Of a DNA stretch of 64,000 nt, positions 42,831 to 52,417 are shown in pieces. Each line of letters starts with the position of its first letter. The first letter of the stretch is position 1. The notes beneath the pieces were generated by a model that did not search any database, had not been told where the DNA came from, and saw only the letters and a list, made by a program, of their open reading frames with translations. Made by a program: the position numbers and the translations under genes. The stretch covers positions 1-64,000 of the forward strand of contig QBVC01000025.1 of NCBI GenBank assembly GCA_003058495.1, given 5' to 3'. Origin of the DNA: a gamma proteobacterium symbiont of Ctena orbiculata (GTDB lineage: Bacteria > Pseudomonadota > Gammaproteobacteria > Chromatiales > Chromatiaceae).

Positions 42831-43795
42831 CCTATTCGCGTATCACAGGCACCGGCGGTTATCTTCCCGAGAAGATACTCACCAACCATGACCTTGAAAA
42901 GATCGTCGATACCACGGATCAGTGGATCGTCGAGCGAACCGGTATCCGTAAGCGTCATATTGCCGAGGATGGTGAATATACCTGCGATCTGGCGGAGAAG
43001 GCCTCGCGCAATGCACTGGAGATGGCCGGTCTCGATCCCAGCGACATCGACCTGATCGTGGTGGCGACGACAACCGCCGATCAGGTGTTTCCCAGTACCG
43101 CCTGTCTGCTGCAGGCGCGTCTAGGTATACGGGGGCCGGCCGCCTTTGATGTTCAGGCGGTGTGCACCGGTTTTGTCTACGCGCTCGGTGTCGCCGATAA
43201 CTTTATCCGCGCCGGAGCCGCGAAAAGAGCGCTCGTGGTGGGCGCCGAGACCTTCTCCCGGATTCTCGACTGGAGCGATAGAAATACCTGTGTACTGTTC
43301 GGCGACGGTGCGGGCGCGGTTGTGATCGAGGCGAGTGACGAGCCGGGCATCGTCTCAACCCACCTGCATGCGGATGGCGCCTACGAGAGCCTGCTGCGGG
43401 TTCCAAGCGGAATCTCAAAAGGTTACGACGAATTGCAACAGGGATCGGCCTATGTCGAGATGCGGGGTAACGAGGTATTCAAGGTCGCGGTGACCACCCT
43501 GGGCCGGATCGTCGATGAGACGCTGGCCGCCAACAATATGGAAAAGTCCGATATCGACTGGCTGATTCCGCATCAGGCCAACATGAGAATCATCAATGCC
43601 ACGGCGAGAAAGCTGCAGACTCCGATGGACCGGGTGGTGGTTACCGTGGATGAACATGGCAATACTTCAGCGGCGTCAGTGCCCCTGGCGCTGGATGTCG
43701 CGGTCAGAGACGGCCGAATAAAGCGCGGTGAAACTATCCTCATGGAGGCGTTTGGCGGCGGTTTCACCTGGGGTTCGGTATTGGCGAAGTTCTAG
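42827..43795 (+). CDS. fabH: Beta-ketoacyl-ACP synthase III
   Basis: 322 residues from GTG 42827 (overlaps plsX by 4 bases). Catalytic Cys in AVCTGF (about residue 112), His in LIPHQAN, Asn in [10 protein letters not shown], and the C-terminal GGGFTWGS, all intact. Starts fatty-acid synthesis by condensing acetyl-CoA with malonyl-ACP. Confidence 0.97.
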   Translation: MTYSRITGTGGYLPEKILTNHDLEKIVDTTDQWIVERTGIRKRHIAEDGEYTCDLAEKASRNALEMAGLDPSDIDLIVVATTTADQVFPSTACLLQARLGIRGPAAFDVQAVCTGFVYALGVADNFIRAGAAKRALVVGAETFSRILDWSDRNTCVLFGDGAGAVVIEASDEPGIVSTHLHADGAYESLLRVPSGISKGYDELQQGSAYVEMRGNEVFKVAVTTLGRIVDETLAANNMEKSDIDWLIPHQANMRIINATARKLQTPMDRVVVTVDEHGNTSAASVPLALDVAVRDGRIKRGETILMEAFGGGFTWGSVLAKF

Positions 43796-43815
43796 CGGGT
43801 TGAAACATTATATCT

Positions 43816-44757
43816 ATGAGCAATTCATCTTTCGGTATCGTATTTCCGGGGCAGGGATCTCAGTCCGTCGGGATGTTGAGTGAACTGGCTGCGGTCCATC
43901 CCATCGTCAACGACACCTATGCAGAGGCGTCGGAGGCACTGGGCTACGACCTTTGGGACCTGGTACAGCAAGGTCCCGAGGCGCAGCTCAACCAGACCAT
44001 GAAGACCCAGCCGGCGATGCTGGCGGCCGGTGTCTCTGTATGGCGGATCTGGTTGGATCAGGGCGGTGCCGTGCCGCAGCTCATGGCCGGGCACAGTCTC
44101 GGAGAGTATACCGCCCTGGTATGCGCGGATGCGATAGGGTTTTCCGATGCCGTCAAACTGGTGGCTGAGCGGGGTCGTTTCATGCAGGAGGCCGTGCCCG
44201 AGGGGAGCGGCGGCATGGCGGCGATCCTGGGGCTCGATGATGATCGGGTCAAGGCAGTCTGTTCCCAAGCCGCTTCCGGCGATGTGATTGAAGCCGTGAA
44301 CTTCAACTCTCCCGGACAGGTTGTCATCGCCGGTCACAAGGAGGCAGTGGATCGGGCCTGTGGACTCGCCAAGGAGGCCGGAGCGAAACGGGCGCTGCCG
44401 CTGCCGGTCAGTGTACCCTCGCACTGTGCATTGATGAGGCCGGCCGCTGAACGTCTGGGACAACTGTTGCGTGAGATTTCCATCGCGCCTCCCTCGATTC
44501 CTGTCATTCACAATGCCAGTGTCGAATTGGCGGCTGATCCCGAGTCGATACGAGAGCAGCTCGAGGCCCAGCTCCACAGCCCGGTACGTTGGGTGGAGAC
44601 GGTGCAGAAGATGGCGGCCTCGGGAATCTCGAACCTGGTTGAGGCGGGACCCGGAAAGGTGCTTGCCGGATTGACCAAGAGAATCGATCGCGAACTTGTC
44701 GGGCTGCCGCTGTTTGATACTAAAACCTTGTCCCAAGCCCTGGAGGGATTGAAATGA
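43816..44757 (+). CDS. fabD: Malonyl-CoA:ACP transacylase
   Basis: 313 residues. FPGQGSQSVGM near the N-terminus, catalytic GHSLGEY (Ser about 92), Gln/Arg loop SERGRFMQEAVP-like (AERGRFMQEAVP), and VSVPSHCALMRPA with the catalytic His. Stop overlaps the fabG start by 4 bases. Confidence 0.97.
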   Translation: MSNSSFGIVFPGQGSQSVGMLSELAAVHPIVNDTYAEASEALGYDLWDLVQQGPEAQLNQTMKTQPAMLAAGVSVWRIWLDQGGAVPQLMAGHSLGEYTALVCADAIGFSDAVKLVAERGRFMQEAVPEGSGGMAAILGLDDDRVKAVCSQAASGDVIEAVNFNSPGQVVIAGHKEAVDRACGLAKEAGAKRALPLPVSVPSHCALMRPAAERLGQLLREISIAPPSIPVIHNASVELAADPESIREQLEAQLHSPVRWVETVQKMAASGISNLVEAGPGKVLAGLTKRIDRELVGLPLFDTKTLSQALEGLK

Positions 44758-45497
44758 GCCTGGAAAACGAGATTGCACTGGTGACAGGAGCCAGTCGCGG
44801 CATAGGCGCGGCCATCGCCGATGCCATCGCAACGGCGGGTGCGACGGTGATCGGAACGGCGACCTCGGAAGCGGGGGCGCAGGGGATTACGGAACGCTTT
44901 CAATCAGCCGGCCGCTCGGGCAGCGGCAGGGTGTTGAATGTGACCGAGGCCGGATCCATCGATGCTCTCATCGAGGCGGTGAGCAAGGATTACGGCGCAC
45001 CCACAATTTTGGTGAACAATGCCGGTATTACCCGCGACAATCTGCTTATGCGCATGAAGGATGAGGAGTGGGAGAGCATCATCGATACCAACTTGAGCTC
45101 CGTGTTTCGCCTCAGCAAGGCGGTATTGCGAGGCATGATGAAGGCGCGCAAAGGTCGTATCATCAACATCTCATCCGTGGTTGGTGCGATGGGGAATGCA
45201 GGTCAGACCAACTATGCCGCCGCCAAGGCCGGCATCCACGGATTTACCCGTTCGTTGGCCAGGGAGGTAGGATCGAGAGGGATCACGGTCAATTCCGTGG
45301 CCCCCGGTTTTATCGAGACCGATATGACCAGGGAGCTGCCTGAGGCTCAGCGCAAGAGTCTCGAAGAGAATATCCCGTTGCAAAGACTGGGTTCACCGGA
45401 GGATATCGCCAGCGCCGTGTTGTTCCTGGCGGGAGAGTCAGGACGATATATTACCGGTGAAACACTCCATGTGAATGGCGGAATGTACATGAGTTGA
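44754..45497 (+). CDS. fabG: 3-oxoacyl-ACP reductase
   Basis: 247 residues. Short-chain dehydrogenase with TGASRGIG (NADPH site, residues 11-18), NNAGITRDNL, catalytic Ser in INISSVVG, YAAAK (Tyr-x3-Lys) and PGFIETDMT. Second reduction step of each fatty-acid elongation cycle. Confidence 0.97.
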   Translation: MSLENEIALVTGASRGIGAAIADAIATAGATVIGTATSEAGAQGITERFQSAGRSGSGRVLNVTEAGSIDALIEAVSKDYGAPTILVNNAGITRDNLLMRMKDEEWESIIDTNLSSVFRLSKAVLRGMMKARKGRIINISSVVGAMGNAGQTNYAAAKAGIHGFTRSLAREVGSRGITVNSVAPGFIETDMTRELPEAQRKSLEENIPLQRLGSPEDIASAVLFLAGESGRYITGETLHVNGGMYMS

Positions 45498-45693
45498 TGG
45501 GGCAGAGCCCGGAGTCAATTCTAATAATTAACATAAATAAACATCAATAACTAACTGTTAATATTATAAAATATGCTCGAATGATAATGCGGTCGCTTTC
45601 AGAGGATTGCGCTTTTCTCGAGTGTGGTTTGTTACTACAATACCGCATCGGTCCTTTTCGAGGCCGTCGGATAATGCAGAGGAAATTAATAAC

Positions 45694-45927
45694 ATGAGCG
45701 ATGTCGTAGAACGAGTTCGTAAAATTGTCGTAGAACAACTAGGCGTGAAAGAAGAAGAGGTTACCTTGGAGGCCTCATTTGTCGATGATCTTGGCGCTGA
45801 CTCTCTCGACACAGTGGAATTGGTAATGGCCCTCGAAGAGGAATTTGAAACCGAGATTCCCGATGAAGAGGCTGAAAAGATCACGACTGTTCAGCTTGCT
45901 GTCGAGTACATCAACGAACACAGTTAA
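45694..45927 (+). CDS. acpP: Acyl carrier protein
   Basis: 77 residues from ATG 45694 with GAGGA 9 bases upstream. Phosphopantetheine Ser in [20 protein letters not shown] (Ser about 37). The roughly 200-base gap before it is very AT-rich (TATTATAAAATATG near 45560) and probably holds a separate strong promoter, as is usual for acpP. Confidence 0.97.
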   Translation: MSDVVERVRKIVVEQLGVKEEEVTLEASFVDDLGADSLDTVELVMALEEEFETEIPDEEAEKITTVQLAVEYINEHS

Positions 45928-45955
45928 TCTTAACGCCAAGATTTTCCACTTCCAT

Positions 45956-46003
45956 AGGCCGCCAAGCTCTATCAGTTGAAAGGGGCGCGGCCTTTTGCTT
46001 TTT
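45956..46003 (+). terminator. Attenuating terminator between acpP and fabF
   Basis: Stem AGGCCGC/GCGGCCT with a 24-base loop, followed by TTTGCTTTTT. Would let acpP be expressed above fabF. Confidence 0.7.
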
Positions 46004-46037
46004 CAGCAACACCATTGATTTTTGGGGGTAGTCATAT

Positions 46038-47279
46038 ATGACTGCAAGAAGGGTTGCCGTTACGGGTTTAGGCATGGTATCGCCTGTAGGACTGGATATA
46101 CCCACTTCCTGGGATAATATTCAGGCCGGCAAGAGCGGGATTCAACCCATTACCCATTTCGATGTCGAGTCATTCTCGACCCAGTTCGGTGGCCCCATCT
46201 ACGGCTTCGAGATAACCGACTATATCGCGAAGAAAGAAGCCAAGAAAATGGATAAGTTCATCCATTACGGCATCGCCGCAGGCATCCAGGCGATCAAGGA
46301 TGCGGCGCTCGAGGTGACTGAGGAGAACGCCGACCGCATCGGCGTTCTGATCGGTTCGGGAATCGGCGGCATCACCGGTATCGAAAACAGTTATCAGTCC
46401 TACCTGGATGGGGGTCCGCGCAAGATCTCGCCCTTTTTCGTACCCTCGAGCATCATCAACATGGTCTCCGGAAACCTCTCCATCATGTATGGATTGAAGG
46501 GGCCGAACTACTCGATCGTTTCCGCTTGCAGCAGCGGTGCCCACAGCATTGCCGAGGCCGCGATGATGATACGCTACGGCCGCACCGATGTGATGATCGC
46601 CGGCGGTGCGGAGATGGCCACCTCGCCGGTGGGTCTGGGCGGGTTTGCCGCTGCCAGGGCACTCTCCCGCCGCAACGACGATCCCCAGGGGGCCAGTCGT
46701 CCCTGGGACAGGGATCGGGACGGCTTTGTGCTGAGCGACGGTGCCGGTGTCGTGGTCCTGGAAGAGTATGAACAGGCCAAGGCGCGGGGCGCCAGGATCT
46801 ATGCGGAACTGGCCGGAATCGGTATGAACTCCGATGCCTACCACATGACCGCCCCCTCCGTTGACGGCTCCGGGGCCGCCAAATGCATGCTGCTGGCGCT
46901 TGAGGATGGCGGGATCAATGTGGATGAGGTCGACTATATCAATGCCCACGGAACCTCCACACCGGCCGGTGACGTGGCGGAGACCCTGGCGGTCAAGCGC
47001 GCTTTCGGCGATCACGCCCACAAGTTGTGCGTCAGTTCCACCAAGTCGATGACAGGCCATATGTTGGGTGCGGCGGGTGGCGCGGAAGCGGTCTATACCA
47101 TCCTGGCGCTGCACAACCAGGTCGTGCCGCCCACCATCAATCTGGAGAACCAGGATCCCGAGTGCGACCTGGATTATGTGCCCAACACCGCGAGGGAGAC
47201 GAAGCTGGATGTGGTGATATCCAACTCCTTTGGATTCGGCGGCACCAACGGCACCCTGGCATTTCGTCGCGTGACCTGA
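46038..47279 (+). CDS. fabF: Beta-ketoacyl-ACP synthase II
   Basis: 413 residues. Catalytic Cys in [14 protein letters not shown] (about residue 164), His in [11 protein letters not shown] and in [16 protein letters not shown] (with the catalytic Lys), and C-terminal NSFGFGGTN. Elongates acyl-ACP; thermal control of cis-vaccenate in E. coli. Confidence 0.97.
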   Translation: MTARRVAVTGLGMVSPVGLDIPTSWDNIQAGKSGIQPITHFDVESFSTQFGGPIYGFEITDYIAKKEAKKMDKFIHYGIAAGIQAIKDAALEVTEENADRIGVLIGSGIGGITGIENSYQSYLDGGPRKISPFFVPSSIINMVSGNLSIMYGLKGPNYSIVSACSSGAHSIAEAAMMIRYGRTDVMIAGGAEMATSPVGLGGFAAARALSRRNDDPQGASRPWDRDRDGFVLSDGAGVVVLEEYEQAKARGARIYAELAGIGMNSDAYHMTAPSVDGSGAAKCMLLALEDGGINVDEVDYINAHGTSTPAGDVAETLAVKRAFGDHAHKLCVSSTKSMTGHMLGAAGGAEAVYTILALHNQVVPPTINLENQDPECDLDYVPNTARETKLDVVISNSFGFGGTNGTLAFRRVT

Positions 47280-47292
47280 GGTCGGTGGCTCA

Positions 47293-48108
47293 TTGCTGAT
47301 TAACGGCAAACCCGATGATCGCATAGCCTGCTCTGATCGTGGCCTGCAATACGGCGATGGTCTGTTCGAAACTTTGGCGGTCAACCAGGGACGTCCCTGT
47401 CTATGGCGGCGGCATATGGCAAGGCTCGGCCGCGGCGAATCGGTTCTGGGTATGCCGGCTAGCGATAAACAGCTGCTCGAACAGGAGGCGCTGTCCCTCT
47501 GCGAGGGGCGGGATCAGGCTGTATTGAAGATCATTCTGACCCGGGGCAGCGGTGGCAGGGGTTATGCCAGGCCAAGCCCCTGCGCGCCAAGGCGTATTCT
47601 CAGCATCCATCCCTGGCCCGACTATCCCCGGACCTGGTACACCGAAGGACTGCGTCTGGGCATCTGCCAGACCAGGATCGGCCGCAACAGCCAGCTTGCC
47701 GGTTTGAAACACCTGAACCGACTTGAACAGGTGCTGGCCCGCAGCGAGTGCCAGGAAGCGCGATTGGATGAGTGTCTGATGATGGATGAAGGGAAGCGGG
47801 TGATATGCGGCAGTCAAAGCAACTTCTTCATGGTGCGTGACGATACCCTGTATACCCCCGACCTGACCCATTCGGGCATAACCGGTGTGGTCCGGGAGCT
47901 GGTGATCGAGCTTGCACGACAGCTCTCAATCCCATTGCTGATCACCGATTTGGACTTACAGAGTCTGTTGGATGCCGACGCCCTTTTTGTCACCAGTTCA
48001 GTGATGGGCATTTGTCCGGTCGCGGTGTTGGACAAGCGTCGTTATGACTTGGAAAGAATTCCGATCGAGTTGCGTCGACGAGCGGAACAAGCCTGCATGG
48101 CATCCTAG
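47293..48108 (+). CDS. pabC: Aminodeoxychorismate lyase
   Basis: 271 residues, TTG start. Fold-type IV PLP enzyme: LINGKPDD...RGLQYGDGLFETLAV at the N-terminus, PLP Lys in LKHLNRLEQVLAR (about residue 140), and DECLMMDEGKRVICGSQSNFF. Makes p-aminobenzoate for folate. Standing between fabF and mltG is its normal place. Confidence 0.95.
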   Translation: MLINGKPDDRIACSDRGLQYGDGLFETLAVNQGRPCLWRRHMARLGRGESVLGMPASDKQLLEQEALSLCEGRDQAVLKIILTRGSGGRGYARPSPCAPRRILSIHPWPDYPRTWYTEGLRLGICQTRIGRNSQLAGLKHLNRLEQVLARSECQEARLDECLMMDEGKRVICGSQSNFFMVRDDTLYTPDLTHSGITGVVRELVIELARQLSIPLLITDLDLQSLLDADALFVTSSVMGICPVAVLDKRRYDLERIPIELRRRAEQACMAS

Positions 48109-48188
48109 CCAGTATCATCTGCACCGCCAATAGCGACGCTATCCGGCTTCACCCGAGAACAGTACTTACTTAAGGCAAATTTCAGGAA

Positions 48189-48270
48189 TGTCGTCAATCC
48201 GGCGCAGGCCGGAATCCTGGAACACCGTCGCCATCAAGCATTCTGGATCCCGGCCTGTGACGGGATGACG
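48189..48270. repeat. REP-like palindromic intergenic element
   Basis: Two imperfect palindromes: TCCGGCGCAGGCCGGAATCC and, inverted, GGATCCCGGCCTGTGACGGGA. This is the widespread proteobacterial element of the 'GTCATTCCGGC...' type, in the 278-base gap between pabC and mltG. Probably a mobile REP/RAYT-type relic; no transposase nearby. Confidence 0.75.
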
Positions 48271-48386
48271 CTGGTTCTTGGCTCAAGTAAGTGTCATTCG
48301 CTTCACCCCAGATTTTTTTCCAGTAGAATGGCGTTATGTCAAAGGACCACGTTTTATTTCAATTTGCGCGCTCGGCCTGGTGAGAG

Positions 48387-49388
48387 ATGCGGATTAATCG
48401 TCTCCTCGGAACCCTGATCTTCGTTGTCAGCATCCTGCTCGCCTGGGGTTGGATGGAGTATGAAGGCTTCATCGACAAGCGACTCGTTATACCGGAGGAG
48501 GGTGTCAACTATGTGCTGCAGCCGGGGATGACGGTGAGAAGCCTGGCGGCCGATCTGCAGCAGCGAGGTATGCTCGAAAAGCCCCTGCTGCTGCGATTCC
48601 TCGCCCGCTGGCAGGGGCAGGCGAGCAAGCTGAAGGCCGGTGAGTATTTCCTCCCCGCGGATACGACGCCGCCGAAGCTGCTCGAAATCCTCAGCTCCTC
48701 CCAGGTGGTTCAATATGCGCTCACCGTCATTGAGGGATGGACCTTCGAACAGATGATGGCGGCGGTCAGAAGTGATCCTATCCTGGAACCGACCATGGAA
48801 GGGATTGCCAACGATCAGGTTATGCAGCATCTGGGGTTTGGCGACCAGCATCCCGAGGGGCTTTTCTATCCGGATACCTACCATTTTCCACGAGGAACAA
48901 CCGATGCTGCGTTTCTCAAACGCGCCTACAAACGCATGGAATCGGTACTGGAACAGGCCTGGCGGCAGCGGCAAAAAGAGCTGCCGTTGAAGAGTCCCTA
49001 CGAGGCCCTCATCCTGGCCTCGATTATCGAGCGTGAGACCGGCCTGCCGGAGGAGCGCGGCAAGATAGCGGGTGTCTTTACCAGGCGGCTCGAACGCGGC
49101 ATGCTGCTACAGACCGACCCAACGGTGATCTACGGCATGGGTGAGCGTTTCGACGGCAATATACGCAAACGGGATCTAACCCGCGACACACCCTACAACA
49201 CCTATCTGCGCAAGGGCCTGACACCCACCCCCATTGCCATGCCGAGCGGTGCGGCGATCCAGGCGGCGCTGCATCCGGAGGATGGAAAAACGCTCTATTT
49301 CGTTGCAACCGGGGATGGCGGGCACCACTTCTCTTCAACGCTCGAGGAGCACAACAAGGCGGTACGCAAGTATCAGTTGAAGAGGTGA
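48387..49388 (+). CDS. mltG: Endolytic murein transglycosylase
   Basis: 333 residues. N-terminal membrane helix (residues 6-23), LysM-like subdomain, then the YceG domain with catalytic Glu in ASIIERETG and TDPTVIYG, TPYNTYLRKGLTPTPIAMPSGAAIQAAL. Cuts nascent glycan strands to stop their growth. Overlaps the tmk start by 4 bases. Confidence 0.96.
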   Translation: MRINRLLGTLIFVVSILLAWGWMEYEGFIDKRLVIPEEGVNYVLQPGMTVRSLAADLQQRGMLEKPLLLRFLARWQGQASKLKAGEYFLPADTTPPKLLEILSSSQVVQYALTVIEGWTFEQMMAAVRSDPILEPTMEGIANDQVMQHLGFGDQHPEGLFYPDTYHFPRGTTDAAFLKRAYKRMESVLEQAWRQRQKELPLKSPYEALILASIIERETGLPEERGKIAGVFTRRLERGMLLQTDPTVIYGMGERFDGNIRKRDLTRDTPYNTYLRKGLTPTPIAMPSGAAIQAALHPEDGKTLYFVATGDGGHHFSSTLEEHNKAVRKYQLKR

Positions 49389-50038
49389 GCGACAGCGACA
49401 TGATGGCAAGAGGACGTTTCATTACCGTGGAGGGCGGGGAGGGCGCCGGAAAGAGCAGCAATCTGGCGTTTATTCAATCCCTGCTCGAAGCCGCCGGCAA
49501 GCGGGTGCTGTTTACCCGGGAACCGGGAGGAACCCCCTTGGGGGAGGCGATTCGCGACTTGCTCCTGGGACACCAGCACACCGGCATGGCGGATGATACG
49601 GAGCTGCTGCTGATGTTCGCCGCCCGGGCCGAGCATCTGCAGCAGAAGATCCTGCCGGCCCTGGAACAGGGGATCTGGGTATTGTGCGATCGCTTCACCG
49701 ACGCCAGTTTTGCCTATCAGGGGGCCGGACGGGGGCTCTCCCATGAGAGGATCGCCAAACTGCAGCAGTTTGTTCAGGGCTCGCTGCGCCCCGATCTGAC
49801 CCTGTTGCTCGACCTGCCGGTGGAGACGGGCCTGCAGCGTGCCGGAAAACGCTCTCAACCCGATCGGTTCGAGCGTGAAGCGCAAGACTTTTTCGAGCGG
49901 GTGAGAAGCGGTTACCTGCGGATCGCAAGCGATGAGCCGGAGCGCGTGCGTGTCATCGACGCGTCTCCGGGGCTGCCACAGGTTCAGGCGCAGATATCAG
50001 CGACGATCCAGCGCTATCTGGAGAGTCTGGATGAGTGA
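49385..50038 (+). CDS. tmk: Thymidylate kinase
   Basis: 217 residues. GTG 49385 overlaps the mltG stop; ATG 49400 is an alternative. P-loop EGGEGAGKSS, the DR motif LCDRFTDASFAYQG and LID Arg residues are present. dTMP to dTDP. Confidence 0.96.
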   Translation: MSDSDMMARGRFITVEGGEGAGKSSNLAFIQSLLEAAGKRVLFTREPGGTPLGEAIRDLLLGHQHTGMADDTELLLMFAARAEHLQQKILPALEQGIWVLCDRFTDASFAYQGAGRGLSHERIAKLQQFVQGSLRPDLTLLLDLPVETGLQRAGKRSQPDRFEREAQDFFERVRSGYLRIASDEPERVRVIDASPGLPQVQAQISATIQRYLESLDE

Positions 50039-51035
50039 ATTTCGCTACCAGCGCCTGCCCTGGCAAGATCCCCAGTGGCAGTTGTTGCAACAGAGCCTGG
50101 CGCAGGGGCGGCTGCCTCACGCGCTCCTGCTCTGCGGTCCTCCCGGCCTGGGTAAGGAGTCGTTCGTGCTCAGTTTTGCCCAGTCCCTGCTCTGTACACG
50201 GCGAGCGCAAGACGGTCTCGCCTGTGGGGTCTGCCGCCATTGCCAGCTGCTTGAGAGCGGCAACCATCCCGACCTGCGATGGCTGAAACCGGATGAACAG
50301 GGCAAGAGCGGCGAGATCACGATCGAGGCGATACGCAGCCTCACCGCCAGCGCCTCTTTGACGGCCCATGGAGGCGCCTATAAGGTCGTCGCCGTGCAAC
50401 CGGCCCACCGCATGAACAGTGCCGCGGCCAACAGTCTCCTCAAGACCCTGGAGGAGCCTACGCCGCGGACAGTGATCATGCTCCTCACCGATCAGCCCGG
50501 AAGGCTTCTTCCCACCATTCGCAGTCGCTGCCAGAGGGTCCAGTTTCTGCCCCCGGACAGGGCCGAGGCGATCACATGGCTGGCGGAAAAGGTGACCCAT
50601 GAGGATCCGGAGTTGCTGCTGACATTGGCAAACGGCGCCCCGCTCCGGGCCCTTCAGCTCGATGACAGCGAACTGCTGAAGGCGCGTGGTGAGATGTTGA
50701 GCGGTTTCTTGCAGCTTCCCGGGGGAAGGCGGGATCCGGTCGGTCTGGCCAGGGGGTGGGGGGGGTTCGACAGGAAACTGCTTTTGGAGTGGTTGGCGGG
50801 ATGGGTGATCGACATGATCCGCCTTAGGGAGGGCGTCGATAGCGGGCTCCTCTTCAACCGGGACCTCGCTCAAGCTTTGCAGAAAACGGCCGACAAGTTA
50901 AACTCGAAGGCTCTGCATGGTTATCTGCTCCAGGTTTATACGGCCAGGAGAAGCGTGGAGAGCAACCTAAATCCGCAATTGGCCTTGGAAAATTTACTGA
51001 TTTCCTGGCGTGACTGCGGTACAGAGGCAAGTTAG
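50031..51035 (+). CDS. holB: DNA polymerase III delta' subunit
   Basis: 334 residues from ATG 50031, overlapping the tmk stop by 8 bases. P-loop GPPGLGKES (about 39-47), zinc Cys set in LLCTRRAQDGLACGVCRHC, sensor motif VIMLLTDQP and SRCQR. Part of the clamp loader. Placed between tmk and pilZ as in most gammaproteobacteria. Confidence 0.95.
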   Translation: MSEFRYQRLPWQDPQWQLLQQSLAQGRLPHALLLCGPPGLGKESFVLSFAQSLLCTRRAQDGLACGVCRHCQLLESGNHPDLRWLKPDEQGKSGEITIEAIRSLTASASLTAHGGAYKVVAVQPAHRMNSAAANSLLKTLEEPTPRTVIMLLTDQPGRLLPTIRSRCQRVQFLPPDRAEAITWLAEKVTHEDPELLLTLANGAPLRALQLDDSELLKARGEMLSGFLQLPGGRRDPVGLARGWGGFDRKLLLEWLAGWVIDMIRLREGVDSGLLFNRDLAQALQKTADKLNSKALHGYLLQVYTARRSVESNLNPQLALENLLISWRDCGTEAS

Positions 51036-51052
51036 ACAGGACCGATAACCCT

Positions 51053-51400
51053 ATGGCTGGTGGACCCAAACAAGGCATTCTCTCGCTGACCATCAAGGAT
51101 AAAAACGCCTTGTACGCAGCTTATATGCAATTTGTTGAATTTGGGGGGCTTTTTATCCCCACCACCAAACAGTACCGGTTGGGTGACGAGGTCTTCATGC
51201 TGCTGACGCTGATGGATGAGACAGAGCGCCTGCCGGTCGCCGGAAAGATTATCTGGATCACCCCGGTGGGCGCGGAAGGCAACAGGGCAGCCGGAATCGG
51301 GGTCCAGTTCAGCGACCAGGACGGCGGCGCCGCCCGTAACAAGATCGAGACCTATCTTGCCGGCGCCTTGAAATCGGATCGGCCCACCCATACGCTCTAA
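51053..51400 (+). CDS. pilZ: PilZ-family type IV pilus assembly protein
   Basis: 115 residues. Canonical motif YAAYMQFVEFGGLFIPT and IIWITPVG are those of the original PilZ (PA2960-like). It lacks the RxxxR c-di-GMP loop, also normal for this subtype. Needed for type IV pilus biogenesis with FimX/PilB. 17 bases after holB. Confidence 0.94.
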   Translation: MAGGPKQGILSLTIKDKNALYAAYMQFVEFGGLFIPTTKQYRLGDEVFMLLTLMDETERLPVAGKIIWITPVGAEGNRAAGIGVQFSDQDGGAARNKIETYLAGALKSDRPTHTL

Positions 51401-51613
51401 GCTCCACCAGTCTGGTATATTCACCTGGTTTTCCAATCAAAGGCCGGGTGCCTAGCTTTTACTCGACACAGCCGGATCGCAGACTGATCTCAGCGCCACC
51501 GATAGCGCCGCTGACGGGTCTGCTGCACATGCTGATGCGGCCGGAGCTGAAATCGAAGAAGCGGTTGCGGCCCATGCCGCAGATCCGGCAACTGACAACG
51601 ACAGGAATACTGC

Positions 51614-52405
51614 ATGCTAGTCGACTCACACTGTCATCTCGATCGCGTCGGACTCGCCCCCTACGAGGGGGATTTCGCACGCCTCATGAGCGATACCCTG
51701 GCACAGGGAATCGATCATCTGTTGTGCGTCTCCATCGATCTCGAGTCCTGGCCGGCGATGGTGGCGCTGGTGGCGGACTATCCCCAGGTCTCCGTTTCGG
51801 TGGGCGTGCATCCCAATGACAAGGAGCGTCGCGAGCCGGAAGTTGACGAGCTGCTGAGGCTCTCCCGTAGTGAAAAGGTGGTTGCCATCGGTGAGACAGG
51901 CCTGGACTACTATCATGGCGAGGGGGAGCTCGATTGGCAGCGGGAACGCTTCCGCCGGCACATCCGTGCTGCCAGGGCAGCCGCCATGCCGCTCATCATC
52001 CACACCCGGGACGCCCGCACCGATACGATCCGCATCATGCAGGAGGAGGGCGCTGCTGAAACGGGCGGGGTGATGCACTGTTTTACCGAGAACCGGTGGA
52101 TGGCGGAGCAGGCCCTGGCGATGGGTTTCTATATCTCCTTCTCCGGCATCATCACCTTCAAGAATGCCGCTGAATTGCGTGATGTGGCAAGGCAGGTGCC
52201 GATGGATCGCCTGTTGGTGGAGACGGACTCGCCCTATCTGGCGCCCGTGCCTCACCGGGGAAAGCCCAATCAGCCCATCCATGTACGCCATGTCGCCGAA
52301 TGCGTGGCCGAGCTCAAAGGGACAAGTCTCGAGGCCATTGCCGATCAGACGACAGCCAATTTCTACAGCTGTTTTCCATTGGCGCAGCGATCACCATCCA
52401 ATTGA
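51614..52405 (+). CDS. tatD: TatD-type metal-dependent hydrolase
   Basis: 263 residues. Begins LVDSHCHLDRV (HxH metal site), with GETGLDYYHG, IIHTRDA, MHCFT and ETDSPYLAPVPHRGKPN, all the family's metal ligands. This is the YcfH group, found after holB/pilZ. Probable 3'-5' nuclease. The 213 bases before it hold no gene. Confidence 0.95.
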   Translation: MLVDSHCHLDRVGLAPYEGDFARLMSDTLAQGIDHLLCVSIDLESWPAMVALVADYPQVSVSVGVHPNDKERREPEVDELLRLSRSEKVVAIGETGLDYYHGEGELDWQRERFRRHIRAARAAAMPLIIHTRDARTDTIRIMQEEGAAETGGVMHCFTENRWMAEQALAMGFYISFSGIITFKNAAELRDVARQVPMDRLLVETDSPYLAPVPHRGKPNQPIHVRHVAECVAELKGTSLEAIADQTTANFYSCFPLAQRSPSN

Positions 52406-52417
52406 AGCAGGCTGTCT

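Noticed and set aside
46170-47384. A 404-codon minus-strand frame
   Set aside because: Antisense of fabF.
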